Part shown: one piece after another, positions 50,507 through 58,195 of the stretch | Layout: every line of letters begins with the position of its first letter | How positions within the stretch are numbered: position 1 is the first letter of the stretch | From: Alcanivoracaceae bacterium | GTDB taxonomy: Bacteria > Pseudomonadota > Gammaproteobacteria > Pseudomonadales > Alcanivoracaceae | DNA length: 64,000 nt | NCBI GenBank assembly: GCA_029213045.1 | Contig: JARGPN010000016.1 | Location: 150,533 to 214,532, forward strand | Reading direction: 5' to 3' | Program-made: the position numbers and the translations under genes | Notes under the pieces: model-generated | What the model was told of the DNA's origin: nothing | The model's database searches: none | The model's input: the letters and a program-made list of their open reading frames with translations, nothing else

Positions 50507-51388
50507 TCAGGCACTCAGCAGTGACTGATAGATCTCGTCATGGTCTCGGCGAATCACGCCGGCGGTTTCGAACGAAGCTAGGCACTGGCGGCTGAGCAAT
50601 GCGAGGCGATCACGCCAGGCGTCGCTGGCGGTGGCGGCCCGGTAAGCCTCGTAGGTGGCGCGGATGCCGGTGTCGCGGTAAGCGTATGGATTGCAGTACT
50701 CCTTCATCGTGGCGAGGAAGTACTCGTAGACATGCTCTTCGATGAACGCTAGGTCGCCGTCGGACAGGTCATCGCGACACTCAGCAAATAGGTCCGCTAC
50801 GATCTTTCGGCCGAACGCTAGGTGGCGAACTTCATCCTCGTGGTGGTAGCGGTTGATGTCGCGCACCAGCGGATGCACTTTTTCATCGTTGGCCAAGGTG
50901 AGGTTGTAGTAATCGACGATTTCCTCGAACACCACCACCTTGGAGAAAAACAGGATGTCTTCGTAAGCGTTCTTGGCTTTGTCGCCGGTGTAGAACTTTT
51001 TGTCTGGGTAGACACGGTGATAGCGACTGCAGAAGTTGCCGAAAAGCGACATGTGCTTATTTTCTTCATCAATGAAGTGATGGATATAGCGCGAGATCTC
51101 TGCAGGATACTTGCGATACAGCCGGTCGGACATGCCGGCAAGCAGATACTTCTCACCGTGAATGTTGAGGCTGAAGAAGTTGATAAGCTCGTAGAAGCCA
51201 AGCTTGCGCCGAGCAGCATAGTCGAGCGCGTCATACTGCGCCGTACCATACAGACTAATCAGCTCCGGTGTGTAGAAGCGCTCATCACCATCAAGCTGCT
51301 CGGGCCACGAGAAATCAGAGAAAACGTTGCGAAAGCGTTTCTGCGACGCCCGTGACAGGGTGTCGGACAGGTCGGTCAAAGTTCTCAC
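50507..51388 (-). CDS. AurF-like diiron N-oxygenase
   Basis: Soluble helical diiron protein of 293 residues. The full ligand set of the AurF family can be placed: E79 (NIHGEKYL), E109 and H112 (ENKH), a Glu in FEEIVDYY (155/156), and H182-X3-E186-X2-H189 (HHEDEVRH). AurF oxidises aryl amines to nitro groups; relatives act on aliphatic amines in hydroxylamine, azoxy and diazeniumdiolate pathways. Its neighbour is the aminotransferase fusion, so the fatty amine is a likely substrate (inference). It overlaps the alpha/beta hydrolase by four bases. Confidence 0.88.
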   Translation of the reverse strand: MRTLTDLSDTLSRASQKRFRNVFSDFSWPEQLDGDERFYTPELISLYGTAQYDALDYAARRKLGFYELINFFSLNIHGEKYLLAGMSDRLYRKYPAEISRYIHHFIDEENKHMSLFGNFCSRYHRVYPDKKFYTGDKAKNAYEDILFFSKVVVFEEIVDYYNLTLANDEKVHPLVRDINRYHHEDEVRHLAFGRKIVADLFAECRDDLSDGDLAFIEEHVYEYFLATMKEYCNPYAYRDTGIRATYEAYRAATASDAWRDRLALLSRQCLASFETAGVIRRDHDEIYQSLLSA

Positions 51389-52341
51389 GGGCGGGCTCCT
51401 TGCCGGTCAGCCTGGCGAGCTAGGAATGAACTCACCGTCTCAGCGATCGCACCGCTGGTGTAGAGCGAGTAATGATTTAGTGTGGGCGCACGCTGGAACT
51501 CTGAGTCGGGCAGCAGCGCGCTTATATGCGCGGATTCATCCGGATTTGCTTCACGGTCCTGGTCGCCGGTAAGCACCAGCGTCGGGCAGCGGACCTTCGC
51601 TGCCAGAGAGCGCATATCGCGCTTGAAATACTCGTTGGTCACGCGGGCAAAGCGATAAGTCGACTCGACGGTTTCCATGGAACGCGACGACAACAGCAAC
51701 ACTTCTGGTGGCCGGTCCATCATAATCCGGTAGACATCACTTTTGGTCTGCTTGTCTCCGTCATTGCTTTGCTGGCTGCTGGCGCTGGCGCCAAACAGCA
51801 GGTTGTGAAAGATATGGCTGTAGCGACGGCTGCGCGCAATACCGGGCAGCAGGGAGCGAAGCTGGCTTTCGAATTCGGTTCGCGGCGCTAGCTCTTCATC
51901 GAGATTGAACATGCCGTTGAGCAGCGTCATTGACTCCACCGTGACATCGTCACGATTAGCCAGCATCAGTGCCAATTGTGCGCCACCGCACCAGCCGACC
52001 AAGTGACAGCGATCTACCTGCTCACGGGCGAGAACTTCGAGCAGGTCGCCAAGCTGGACGTCCAGAGAGATGTTATTCTCGTCAAAGGCTAGGTCGTAGT
52101 TAGGCACGCCGCGGGTTTCCCAAGTCAGCACGTCATGGTCTGGCGAGAGAGAATCAAACAACCGAGAGAAGAACTCCGCCGGCATACCCGGTGCATTAAT
52201 CAGTACTACAGTCTGGCGTGACGACGGCGCCGGTGCGCGCACCCGGTGTACCTTTATCACCGAACCGTCGGCGGTGTCATGCAGATACTGCTCAACCTTC
52301 AGAGTGAGTGTCGGCGGCTCTTGGACGACATCAGTGGTCAT
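51385..52341 (-). CDS. Alpha/beta hydrolase
   Basis: Protein of 318 residues with an alpha/beta hydrolase fold: VVLINAPGMPAEFF (oxyanion region), LVGWCGGAQLAL as the nucleophile elbow with Cys in place of Ser, and C-terminal CPTLVLTGDQD plus APTLNHYSLYT carrying the acid and His. The Cys at the elbow (GWCGG) is unusual for esterases and more like acyl transferases or dienelactone-hydrolase-type enzymes. It could release or condense the chain. Its start overlaps the fusion gene by 11 bases. Confidence 0.82.
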   Translation of the reverse strand: MTTDVVQEPPTLTLKVEQYLHDTADGSVIKVHRVRAPAPSSRQTVVLINAPGMPAEFFSRLFDSLSPDHDVLTWETRGVPNYDLAFDENNISLDVQLGDLLEVLAREQVDRCHLVGWCGGAQLALMLANRDDVTVESMTLLNGMFNLDEELAPRTEFESQLRSLLPGIARSRRYSHIFHNLLFGASASSQQSNDGDKQTKSDVYRIMMDRPPEVLLLSSRSMETVESTYRFARVTNEYFKRDMRSLAAKVRCPTLVLTGDQDREANPDESAHISALLPDSEFQRAPTLNHYSLYTSGAIAETVSSFLARQADRQGARP

Positions 52342-54820
52342 AATGTTGCTCCATCAGGGGGCGGAAGCCGTAACCGACAGCGCACTCGAAGATGCGTTCG
52401 GCCTCGGCCATATCGAGGTTCCTCGACAGGCTGTGATTGTCGCGGGCACCAGCCATAGTGTGCACGATGGTCTCACCTAGGCAGGCGAGGCTAATACCCC
52501 GCGGCATACCCATCACATTATTTTCGCCAAACCAGAGCGAGTCATTGAGTCGGCAGAGACCAGCTTCGACATAATTAATCGGGCTATCACCTTGGTGTTG
52601 CCGCCAGCGCACATCGGCCGGGCGCGAGATATCGAACACGGCAGCACTGCGTTTGAAGCTGTCGACACTGATTCCCGGGTGCGTGCCGCTGGTGGCCGAG
52701 ACCACCACATCAGATTGCTTCAGGGCCCGATCGAAGTCGGCCTGGCTGCGCGCAACGCACAACCAGTCCTGCCAGCTGGGTTGTTGCACCATGTTGACCG
52801 CTGCTGGGGCGCGCACGCGCGTGGCCAAGCCGTCGCGGGCATACAAAGCGTGGTGAAGCGCCTCGTCGGCGACCTGTTCGCAGGCGCCTTGGTTGGTCGG
52901 GTTGCGCAGGTTGCCGAGCAGGTGCACCTTGCGAAAGAACGGCGCCAGTCCGAGCAGGCACAACCGACCGATGGACCCACAAGGACCTAAAATAGACAGC
53001 TCTAGGCCGCGCATGGTGAGGTAGTCGTGGCGAAAATATTCCAGCACCGACTCGATAGTCATGCGTGCAGTCAAGCCGTTGCCGGTGGTGTAGGGAATCG
53101 GACTGTCGATATGACGCAGACCGGAGTCGGTGATGATTGAGGTGAAGGCGCCTAGACCACAGTAACTCGCGCCAACCTGTTCGGCAGTGCGCACGTAGTT
53201 GCGCATCAACCGCGCCTTGTTGTCGGCGTTGAGACTTAGCAAATCCTGCGGCAGCAGCGCGGCGGTAATTAGCACGCCTTCCACGTAATCACCGTTAGAA
53301 TTGACGATCGGGGCCGAGCGGTGACACACCGACACATCCAGCGTGCCCTTCTTGTAGCGTTTCACCCAACGCAGGAAGTCCGGGTCCTGGGCCGAGAAGT
53401 ACGGAAAGATATCGCCATAACCGCCGATCTCCAGCGGGTGCACGAAAAAGGCGAAGCGGCCGAGGAACTTGCCGCCGGGGGTGGCGGCAGCCACCTGTGT
53501 GCGCGCGGCCCGCGGCAGTCGCATGCATACCGGCTCAGCCGGAATCACAGCACCGGCGAGTTCACCAAAGCGCTTCTGTTCAAGCAGCTGGCAGAGGTCA
53601 TCGAGCCCTGCGGCAAACTGGTCGATCTGCGCGCGCGACACGATCAGCGGCGGCTGGATGCGAATCACGTTACGATTGTTCAATGTAGGCAGCACCAGAA
53701 CGCGGTGCCGGTTGAGCAGGTAGGCACAGGCAAACGATGCCGCCATGCCGCTTTCGCTGAGAACGTTAGTGAAGTAGTAGCCGTCGCACCAGTCGTGCAG
53801 GTGCAGCGCATACATTAGACCGTCGCCGTGCAAAGACTTAATCGCCCGGGGGTAGCGCGCGCGCAGCGGCGTCAGTCGCTCACGCAAGTAAACAGCACGG
53901 TCCAGCACAGTCTCTCCGAAGGCCGGCGCGTCGAGTTTCTCGATGGCCTGTAGCGCCACCGCGCAGGTAAAATTGTTGTTGGCAAAGGTGGAGCTGTGCA
54001 GGCGGCCAAATTCTTGTGTCCAAACATGGCGGGCCATCAGACAGGCGCCAATCGGTACGACGCCGGCACCGAGGGCCTTGGCCAGCAGAATAATGTCCGG
54101 TTCGATATCCTGATGCGCGAGCATGCGACCGGTGCGCATCAGGCCGGTCTGAATTTCGTCGACAATCAGCAGTGAGCCATAACGTAGGCACAATGCCTTA
54201 ACCTGTACCAAGTAATCGGCGGCAGGCATGATCACGCCGCCCTCCCCTTGGATCGGCTCGATGATCACGGCTGCAACGTCTTCGCCGGCAAGCGTCTCCT
54301 CGAGCGCGGCTATATCGTTGTAGGGGAACTTGACGAAGCGTTCCTCATCGACAAAAAACCCCTCGTGGTAGGCAGGGTTGCCGGTGCAGGCCAAGGCCGC
54401 ATTGGTCTTGCCGTGGAAGCTGTTGTCGGCCGAGGCAATCCTTGCCCGCCCGGTTTTCTGCCGTGCCAACTTGATAGCCACTTCCACGGTTTCCGCACCG
54501 CTGTTGGCGAACACGCAGTAGCCGTTGTGTGTGGCCTCGCTCAGGGCAAGCAGCCGCTCAGCGAGTTTTTCCGGGTAGGGCAGCTGGAACGGTTGGGCAA
54601 AGCTGAGTTGCTGATTACGGAAGAAGGATTCGATAAATCCGATAATATCGGCGTCGTTATACCCGAACGGCAAGCAGCCGTACTGGGAAGAAAAGTCAAG
54701 GTACGGACTCGCATCATCGTCTGTGTACAGGCAAGCGCCCTCGGCACGGACGAAGTCGCGGTCGAAGCCAACTAGGTCCATGTGCTTCCTAATTTCGGGA
54801 TTGATCGAAGTGCTACGCAT
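52331..54820 (-). CDS. Fusion of class III aminotransferase and acyl-ACP-reductase-like domain
   Basis: Protein of 829 residues. Residues 1-420 are a fold-type I, class III PLP aminotransferase: FANSGAETVEVAIKLAR (104-120), VDEIQTGLMRTG (220-231) and the PLP lysine K248 in LLAKALGAG. Residues about 454-829 closely resemble the cyanobacterial long-chain acyl-ACP reductase: RFAFFVHPLE, GLGAFTSII, YTTGN, the NAD(P) site LGPCGSIG (611-618), SDVVVSATSGTHPG and a YGFRPL end. The reductase would make a fatty aldehyde from the carrier-bound chain, and the aminotransferase would turn it into a primary amine in the same polypeptide. Prodigiosin PigE and tambjamine TamH do the same chemistry with a different domain order. 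Confidence 0.9.
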   Translation of the reverse strand: MRSTSINPEIRKHMDLVGFDRDFVRAEGACLYTDDDASPYLDFSSQYGCLPFGYNDADIIGFIESFFRNQQLSFAQPFQLPYPEKLAERLLALSEATHNGYCVFANSGAETVEVAIKLARQKTGRARIASADNSFHGKTNAALACTGNPAYHEGFFVDEERFVKFPYNDIAALEETLAGEDVAAVIIEPIQGEGGVIMPAADYLVQVKALCLRYGSLLIVDEIQTGLMRTGRMLAHQDIEPDIILLAKALGAGVVPIGACLMARHVWTQEFGRLHSSTFANNNFTCAVALQAIEKLDAPAFGETVLDRAVYLRERLTPLRARYPRAIKSLHGDGLMYALHLHDWCDGYYFTNVLSESGMAASFACAYLLNRHRVLVLPTLNNRNVIRIQPPLIVSRAQIDQFAAGLDDLCQLLEQKRFGELAGAVIPAEPVCMRLPRAARTQVAAATPGGKFLGRFAFFVHPLEIGGYGDIFPYFSAQDPDFLRWVKRYKKGTLDVSVCHRSAPIVNSNGDYVEGVLITAALLPQDLLSLNADNKARLMRNYVRTAEQVGASYCGLGAFTSIITDSGLRHIDSPIPYTTGNGLTARMTIESVLEYFRHDYLTMRGLELSILGPCGSIGRLCLLGLAPFFRKVHLLGNLRNPTNQGACEQVADEALHHALYARDGLATRVRAPAAVNMVQQPSWQDWLCVARSQADFDRALKQSDVVVSATSGTHPGISVDSFKRSAAVFDISRPADVRWRQHQGDSPINYVEAGLCRLNDSLWFGENNVMGMPRGISLACLGETIVHTMAGARDNHSLSRNLDMAEAERIFECAVGYGFRPLMEQHYDH

Positions 54821-54847
54821 ACTGCAATCCTTGCGCTGGCGTGCTGA

Positions 54848-55114
54848 TTACTCCGCGCCGACGGCGGCGTCTGGCAGAGATGAGAGGAAATGCGCCTGGA
54901 TGGCGGACACAGACTTGAGCTGAGCGATGTCGATCTCGCCCGGATCAATCTCAACACCGGAAAGCTCCTCGATCAGCATGATAAAGTGGAGAAAGCGCAG
55001 CGAGGTCACTACTCGGGCCTCAAACAGGTCGAGATCGGGCTCGACGTCGACGCCCTTGTTGAACTTCGCCAGAAAGGCATGCAGCGCCTCGGTGGCTTGC
55101 TGGTAGGTCTGCAT
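54848..55114 (-). CDS. Acyl carrier protein 2, divergent
   Basis: Protein of 88 residues predicted as a four-helix carrier. The phosphopantetheine site reads VTSLRFLHFIMLIEEL: the serine is present, but the usual Asp before it is Thr. The following SGVEIDPGEIDIAQLKSVSAIQAHF is typical of helix 3-4 of carriers. It is 27 bases upstream of the fusion gene and 37 downstream of the halogenase-like gene, so it may carry the amino acid of the adenylation enzyme or a chain for the halogenase. Confidence 0.75.
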   Translation of the reverse strand: MQTYQQATEALHAFLAKFNKGVDVEPDLDLFEARVVTSLRFLHFIMLIEELSGVEIDPGEIDIAQLKSVSAIQAHFLSSLPDAAVGAE

Positions 55115-55151
55115 TCGCTCTCCCCCAATAGTCGTGCCGATGATTTACGGA

Positions 55152-56747
55152 TTAATGGCTGTACCAAGCGGCAATGTCGTCTGGTGCTTGGCGCCGGATC
55201 CAGGACGCCAGTGTCAGCATGTCCTGCCGCCCCATCACCGGATCATTTCGACGTGGCTGCGCGGTAAGTGCCAGCGCCGGCGGCGCAAGATTGGACTCTT
55301 CAATCATCGCGAGTATCTGTTGTGCGGCGGCGTCGGCATCGCACTCACCGGCGGCGGCCTGCTCCACGCACCGTGCACACGCATTGAACAGATGGTCAAA
55401 GGCTTCTACGCCCGGACAAAGGCTGCCGGCAAAACGGCGTTCGTCGAGGCGCTCAAACACGCCCTTGTCTCCGCTGCGCTCATGTGCTTGATAGACGCTT
55501 TGCAGTCGAAGTGAATCGAGAAACGAGCCGAGAATCCAGATGCGGCTCCAAGCGTCCCAGAGCGGGTAATGTTTCCAGCTCAGGAATGAGCAGTTGACCA
55601 GCCTGTCGTTGTAACTCACCAACGATTGCTGCAACTGCTCCACCGAGCGGAAGCGCTCGGTGGAGTAGTCCCCGTCGCGCTTGGCTGCAATCAGGCGCTC
55701 TGCCAGCAGGTTAATATTCATGGCAGTGTTGGCTAGGCCGCGCGAAAACAGCGCATCGATAAACCCGGCGGAGTGCGACATCAGGCACCAGCGCTCGCCA
55801 ATGCTCTTGTGCGAGGAAAATTGCAGCCGTTCGGTGCGGGTCCACTCGCGCACCCGACGTGCATCGCGAAACTGTGATGCGATATCCGTGTGTTGCGCAA
55901 GAAACTGGTTGAACTCATCCTCAGGGTCAGTGCCAGTAGCGGGGAACGCGCGGGTATCAAAGGTCAGGCCGACACTGCACAACCTGTTCAGCGACTTGTC
56001 GTGGTTATCAAACGGGATAACCCACAGCCAGCCGCCATCGAAGATGTGGTGCAGTGTGCCCTGCGACCAAAGCCGAGGCATCTCGTCATGCCGCAGCCGT
56101 TCAGGCTCGATGCTTTCATAGGGCTTTACATCAATCATGTGGGTAAAAATTGTGCGGCTGTGTGTCTGCAGAGTGTCAGCAGGCACGCGGAGTTCATGCT
56201 TTTTTGCTAGCAGCGATTGGTAGCCGGTGCCGTCGACTAAGTAATCCGCACGGACCTGGCGGCCATCGACCAGCTCGAGCTCGACACCTTCGCTATGGGT
56301 ATTAATTGCGCGGATCTCAGCGCGCTGCAGCACATCCGCTCCGCGACGGATCGCGGAGAACAACATGCTTGCATCAGTATCTTGACGGTACAGGTGGCTC
56401 TCTGGGCCGAAGTACGATTCAGGGATCAGCGCCTGCAATACCTCGTCGGGCTGCTGCAGCTGTCCGGCACGATGGTAGACAAAACCAAAGTTGCGTTTGA
56501 TACCATTGGTTGTGCTTGCTTTTGCGTCAAAGAATGCGTGTTGGGCTAGCTCGGGAATGTCGTAACGGACCGACATCAGCTTCGCCATCATTGAGGTGCG
56601 AGGAATAGTGGATTCGCCAATGGCGAACTTTGGGTGCTCTTGCTTATCAAGCACCAAAACGTTGACATTGTTGCCGGCTAGAATGGTGGCGAGCATAGTA
56701 CTGGAATGACCGGCGCCAAGAAGCACCACATCGTATTTGGTCTTCAT
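55152..56747 (-). CDS. FAD-dependent halogenase-like protein
   Basis: Flavoprotein of 531 residues from ATG 56747 (AGGAAG seven bases upstream). The nucleotide motif GAGHSS (11-16) is followed by GESTIP (44-49), a lysine in GIKRNFGFVYH (K84) at the place of the catalytic lysine of flavin halogenases, and the signature WLWVIP (240-245, WxWxIP). SHSAGFIDALFSRGLA fits as the second flavin site. These motifs favour a true halogenase over a monooxygenase. It is the first gene of the minus operon. Substrate could be a carrier-bound or free intermediate; no partner flavin reductase gene is adjacent. Confidence 0.85.
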   Translation of the reverse strand: MKTKYDVVLLGAGHSSTMLATILAGNNVNVLVLDKQEHPKFAIGESTIPRTSMMAKLMSVRYDIPELAQHAFFDAKASTTNGIKRNFGFVYHRAGQLQQPDEVLQALIPESYFGPESHLYRQDTDASMLFSAIRRGADVLQRAEIRAINTHSEGVELELVDGRQVRADYLVDGTGYQSLLAKKHELRVPADTLQTHSRTIFTHMIDVKPYESIEPERLRHDEMPRLWSQGTLHHIFDGGWLWVIPFDNHDKSLNRLCSVGLTFDTRAFPATGTDPEDEFNQFLAQHTDIASQFRDARRVREWTRTERLQFSSHKSIGERWCLMSHSAGFIDALFSRGLANTAMNINLLAERLIAAKRDGDYSTERFRSVEQLQQSLVSYNDRLVNCSFLSWKHYPLWDAWSRIWILGSFLDSLRLQSVYQAHERSGDKGVFERLDERRFAGSLCPGVEAFDHLFNACARCVEQAAAGECDADAAAQQILAMIEESNLAPPALALTAQPRRNDPVMGRQDMLTLASWIRRQAPDDIAAWYSH

Positions 56748-57389
56748 CCAAACTCTTCCTTGAGCCGCAGACCGACGAATTCCAGTAAGCGGTATATCCT
56801 GTGAAAAATTCAAGTCAGCCTAAAAGAGGTAGACAAGCATGTCGGGTTGGCTGAAATGCGCGACAACTCTAATTGATGTGCTTGCCGGAATGTAGTGCTT
56901 AAATGACCCTTGAGTCTGTTTTTGGGGTCAACTCTCTTTGCTCCACACCGCCAATAAGGTCGAAGGCCCCAGTGCTTTGGAAGCTTCGTGGGAAGTGGCG
57001 CTGGAAGGGCGCTATTTCACCCAACAGCCCCCACCTAGAATCTCATTGTTCAGCTAATGCCTGCGGCTATCTAAAACCGGAGATCCTGCACGAATGGAAT
57101 AACTGGGATAACCTGTTCACCGTTATTCCCGATGCCCCTATGTATGAGAGTGGCAGCGAGCGGATCCACTAGGAAATCCGCGAACTGTCCTAGCTTCATG
57201 TGAGCAACAGCTGTGAATCCGTAAGGTGCCCTAGGGCAGCGAAGGCCGGCCGCCACGCACGCCGCCTTAGCGCTCGGACGATGCCGCCCACGAGTCATCC
57301 TAGGAATGATAGCCGGTCGTACCTTGATATTCTGGCCATAAGCCCTAATATCTGTGCTACTTGGAACTGCATTCCCAATGGAGAATTTA
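56748..57389. other. Right border of the island, non-coding or decayed
   Basis: About 640 bases between the halogenase gene and the Bax-inhibitor-1 gene. A plus-strand frame at 56903-57172 carries segments such as LHEWNNWDNLFTVIPD, with a stop and likely frameshifts after it; in another frame SALEASWEVALEGRYFTQQ is read. These suggest decayed coding sequence, with only faint likeness to IS256-type transposases. Nothing intact is supported. Confidence 0.5.
56808..56836 (-). promoter_or_regulatory. Candidate sigma-70 promoter of the minus-strand operon
   Basis: On the minus strand TTGTCT (56836-56831) and TTGAAT (56813-56808) are spaced by 17 bases, each matching four of six consensus positions, about 55 bases before the halogenase start. 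It is the best I see, but weak. Confidence 0.25.
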
Positions 57390-58073
57390 ATGCAACCGAA
57401 CAGTCCTTACGCCGCGCCCAACTCAACTGTTGTCAGCAATGTCACCGGAGAGCGCGCCGCTAAAGTATTGCGCAACACCTATATGCTACTCGGCATGTCC
57501 TTGGCCTTTTCCGCCTCGATGGCGTGGTACGCCATGGCCGCAGGTATCAGCTTTATCAATCCTTGGCTCACCTTGGGTGTGTACTTCGGCGCACTGATCT
57601 TCACCAATGTCACCCGCAATAGCGGCTGGGGCATCTTGGGCGTGTTCGCCCTCACCGGCTGGCTGGGCTTCAGCACAGGCCCCATCATTGGCATGTTTAT
57701 GCAAACAGCCGCTGGCTCACAAATCGTGACCATGGCGTTAGCCTCCACTGCGATCATCTTCGTCACCATGTCCGGTATCGCGCTGGTCACCAAAAAAGAT
57801 TTCAGCTTCCTGACGAACTTTTTAATGATCGGCCTGATCGTCGCCTTTTTGTGCGGCATCGGTGGTGCGTTCTTTAATATGCCGGCGTTGTCACTGGCCG
57901 TATCTGGCGCCTTCGTCTTGTTGTCATCATTGCTGATCATGTGGCAAACCAGCGCGATTATTCACGGCGGCGAAACCAACTACATCATGGCCACCGTCAC
58001 GCTTTTCGTGTCGATCTATAATCTATTTATGAGCCTGCTGCACATTATGTCTGCGCTCTCCGGCGACGATTGA
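57390..58073 (+). CDS. Bax inhibitor-1/YccA family membrane protein
   Basis: Inner-membrane protein of 227 residues with seven hydrophobic segments. The family pattern is clear: VLRNTYMLLGMSLAFSASMAWYA, GFSTGPIIGMF, and the C-terminal acidic tail after LFVSIYNLFMSLLHIMSALSG. YccA interacts with the FtsH protease in E. coli. I use ATG 57390, with GGAG six bases upstream, rather than ATG 57354 or 57378. It marks the end of the island and is followed by a strong terminator. Confidence 0.92.
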   Translation: MQPNSPYAAPNSTVVSNVTGERAAKVLRNTYMLLGMSLAFSASMAWYAMAAGISFINPWLTLGVYFGALIFTNVTRNSGWGILGVFALTGWLGFSTGPIIGMFMQTAAGSQIVTMALASTAIIFVTMSGIALVTKKDFSFLTNFLMIGLIVAFLCGIGGAFFNMPALSLAVSGAFVLLSSLLIMWQTSAIIHGGETNYIMATVTLFVSIYNLFMSLLHIMSALSGDD

Positions 58074-58094
58074 TTCTTCTAAAGGCATTGCAAA

Positions 58095-58116
58095 AAGGCG
58101 CTTCGGCGCCTTTTTT
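58095..58116 (+). terminator. Rho-independent terminator after the BI-1 gene
   Basis: AAGGCGC, loop TTCG, GCGCCTT (58095-58112), followed by further T. Confidence 0.92.
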
Positions 58117-58195
58117 ATTGACTGCTTTCTGCAAATAGATAATTATCCCCGCGGCGTTAAAGCCAACCAATAAAAAATAAACTGGGGACAAAACA

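Larger units (their letters stand above)
39357..56747. other. Orphan biosynthetic gene cluster for a modified fatty amine-type product
   Basis: Sixteen genes: two on plus (39357-41998) facing fourteen on minus (56747-42005). Most junctions in the minus run are overlaps or gaps of less than 50 bases, so it reads as one operon. The enzyme set covers acyl activation (FATP-like ligase, fatty acyl-AMP ligase), carriers (two) with their own phosphopantetheinyl transferase, chain tailoring (two desaturases, a cyclopropane-synthase-like enzyme), head-group formation (aminotransferase-reductase fusion), nitrogen oxidation (AurF-like), halogenation (flavin halogenase-like) and amino acid activation (A domain). 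By eye its codons are richer in G and C than the flanking genes, and both borders hold decayed DNA, in keeping with horizontal acquisition. The product is unknown. Confidence 0.85.

Noticed and set aside
39357..56747. Aryl polyene or prodigiosin/tambjamine cluster
   Set aside because: No ketosynthase, dehydratase, proline-to-pyrrole oxidase or MBC-type genes are present; only the amine-forming logic is shared with tambjamine and prodigiosin pathways.
56903..57172. 89-codon ORF at the right border called as an IS256 transposase piece
   Set aside because: The likeness (NNWDNL followed by an IH-EIR pattern) is too weak and the spacing is short by about six residues, so I only report decayed DNA.
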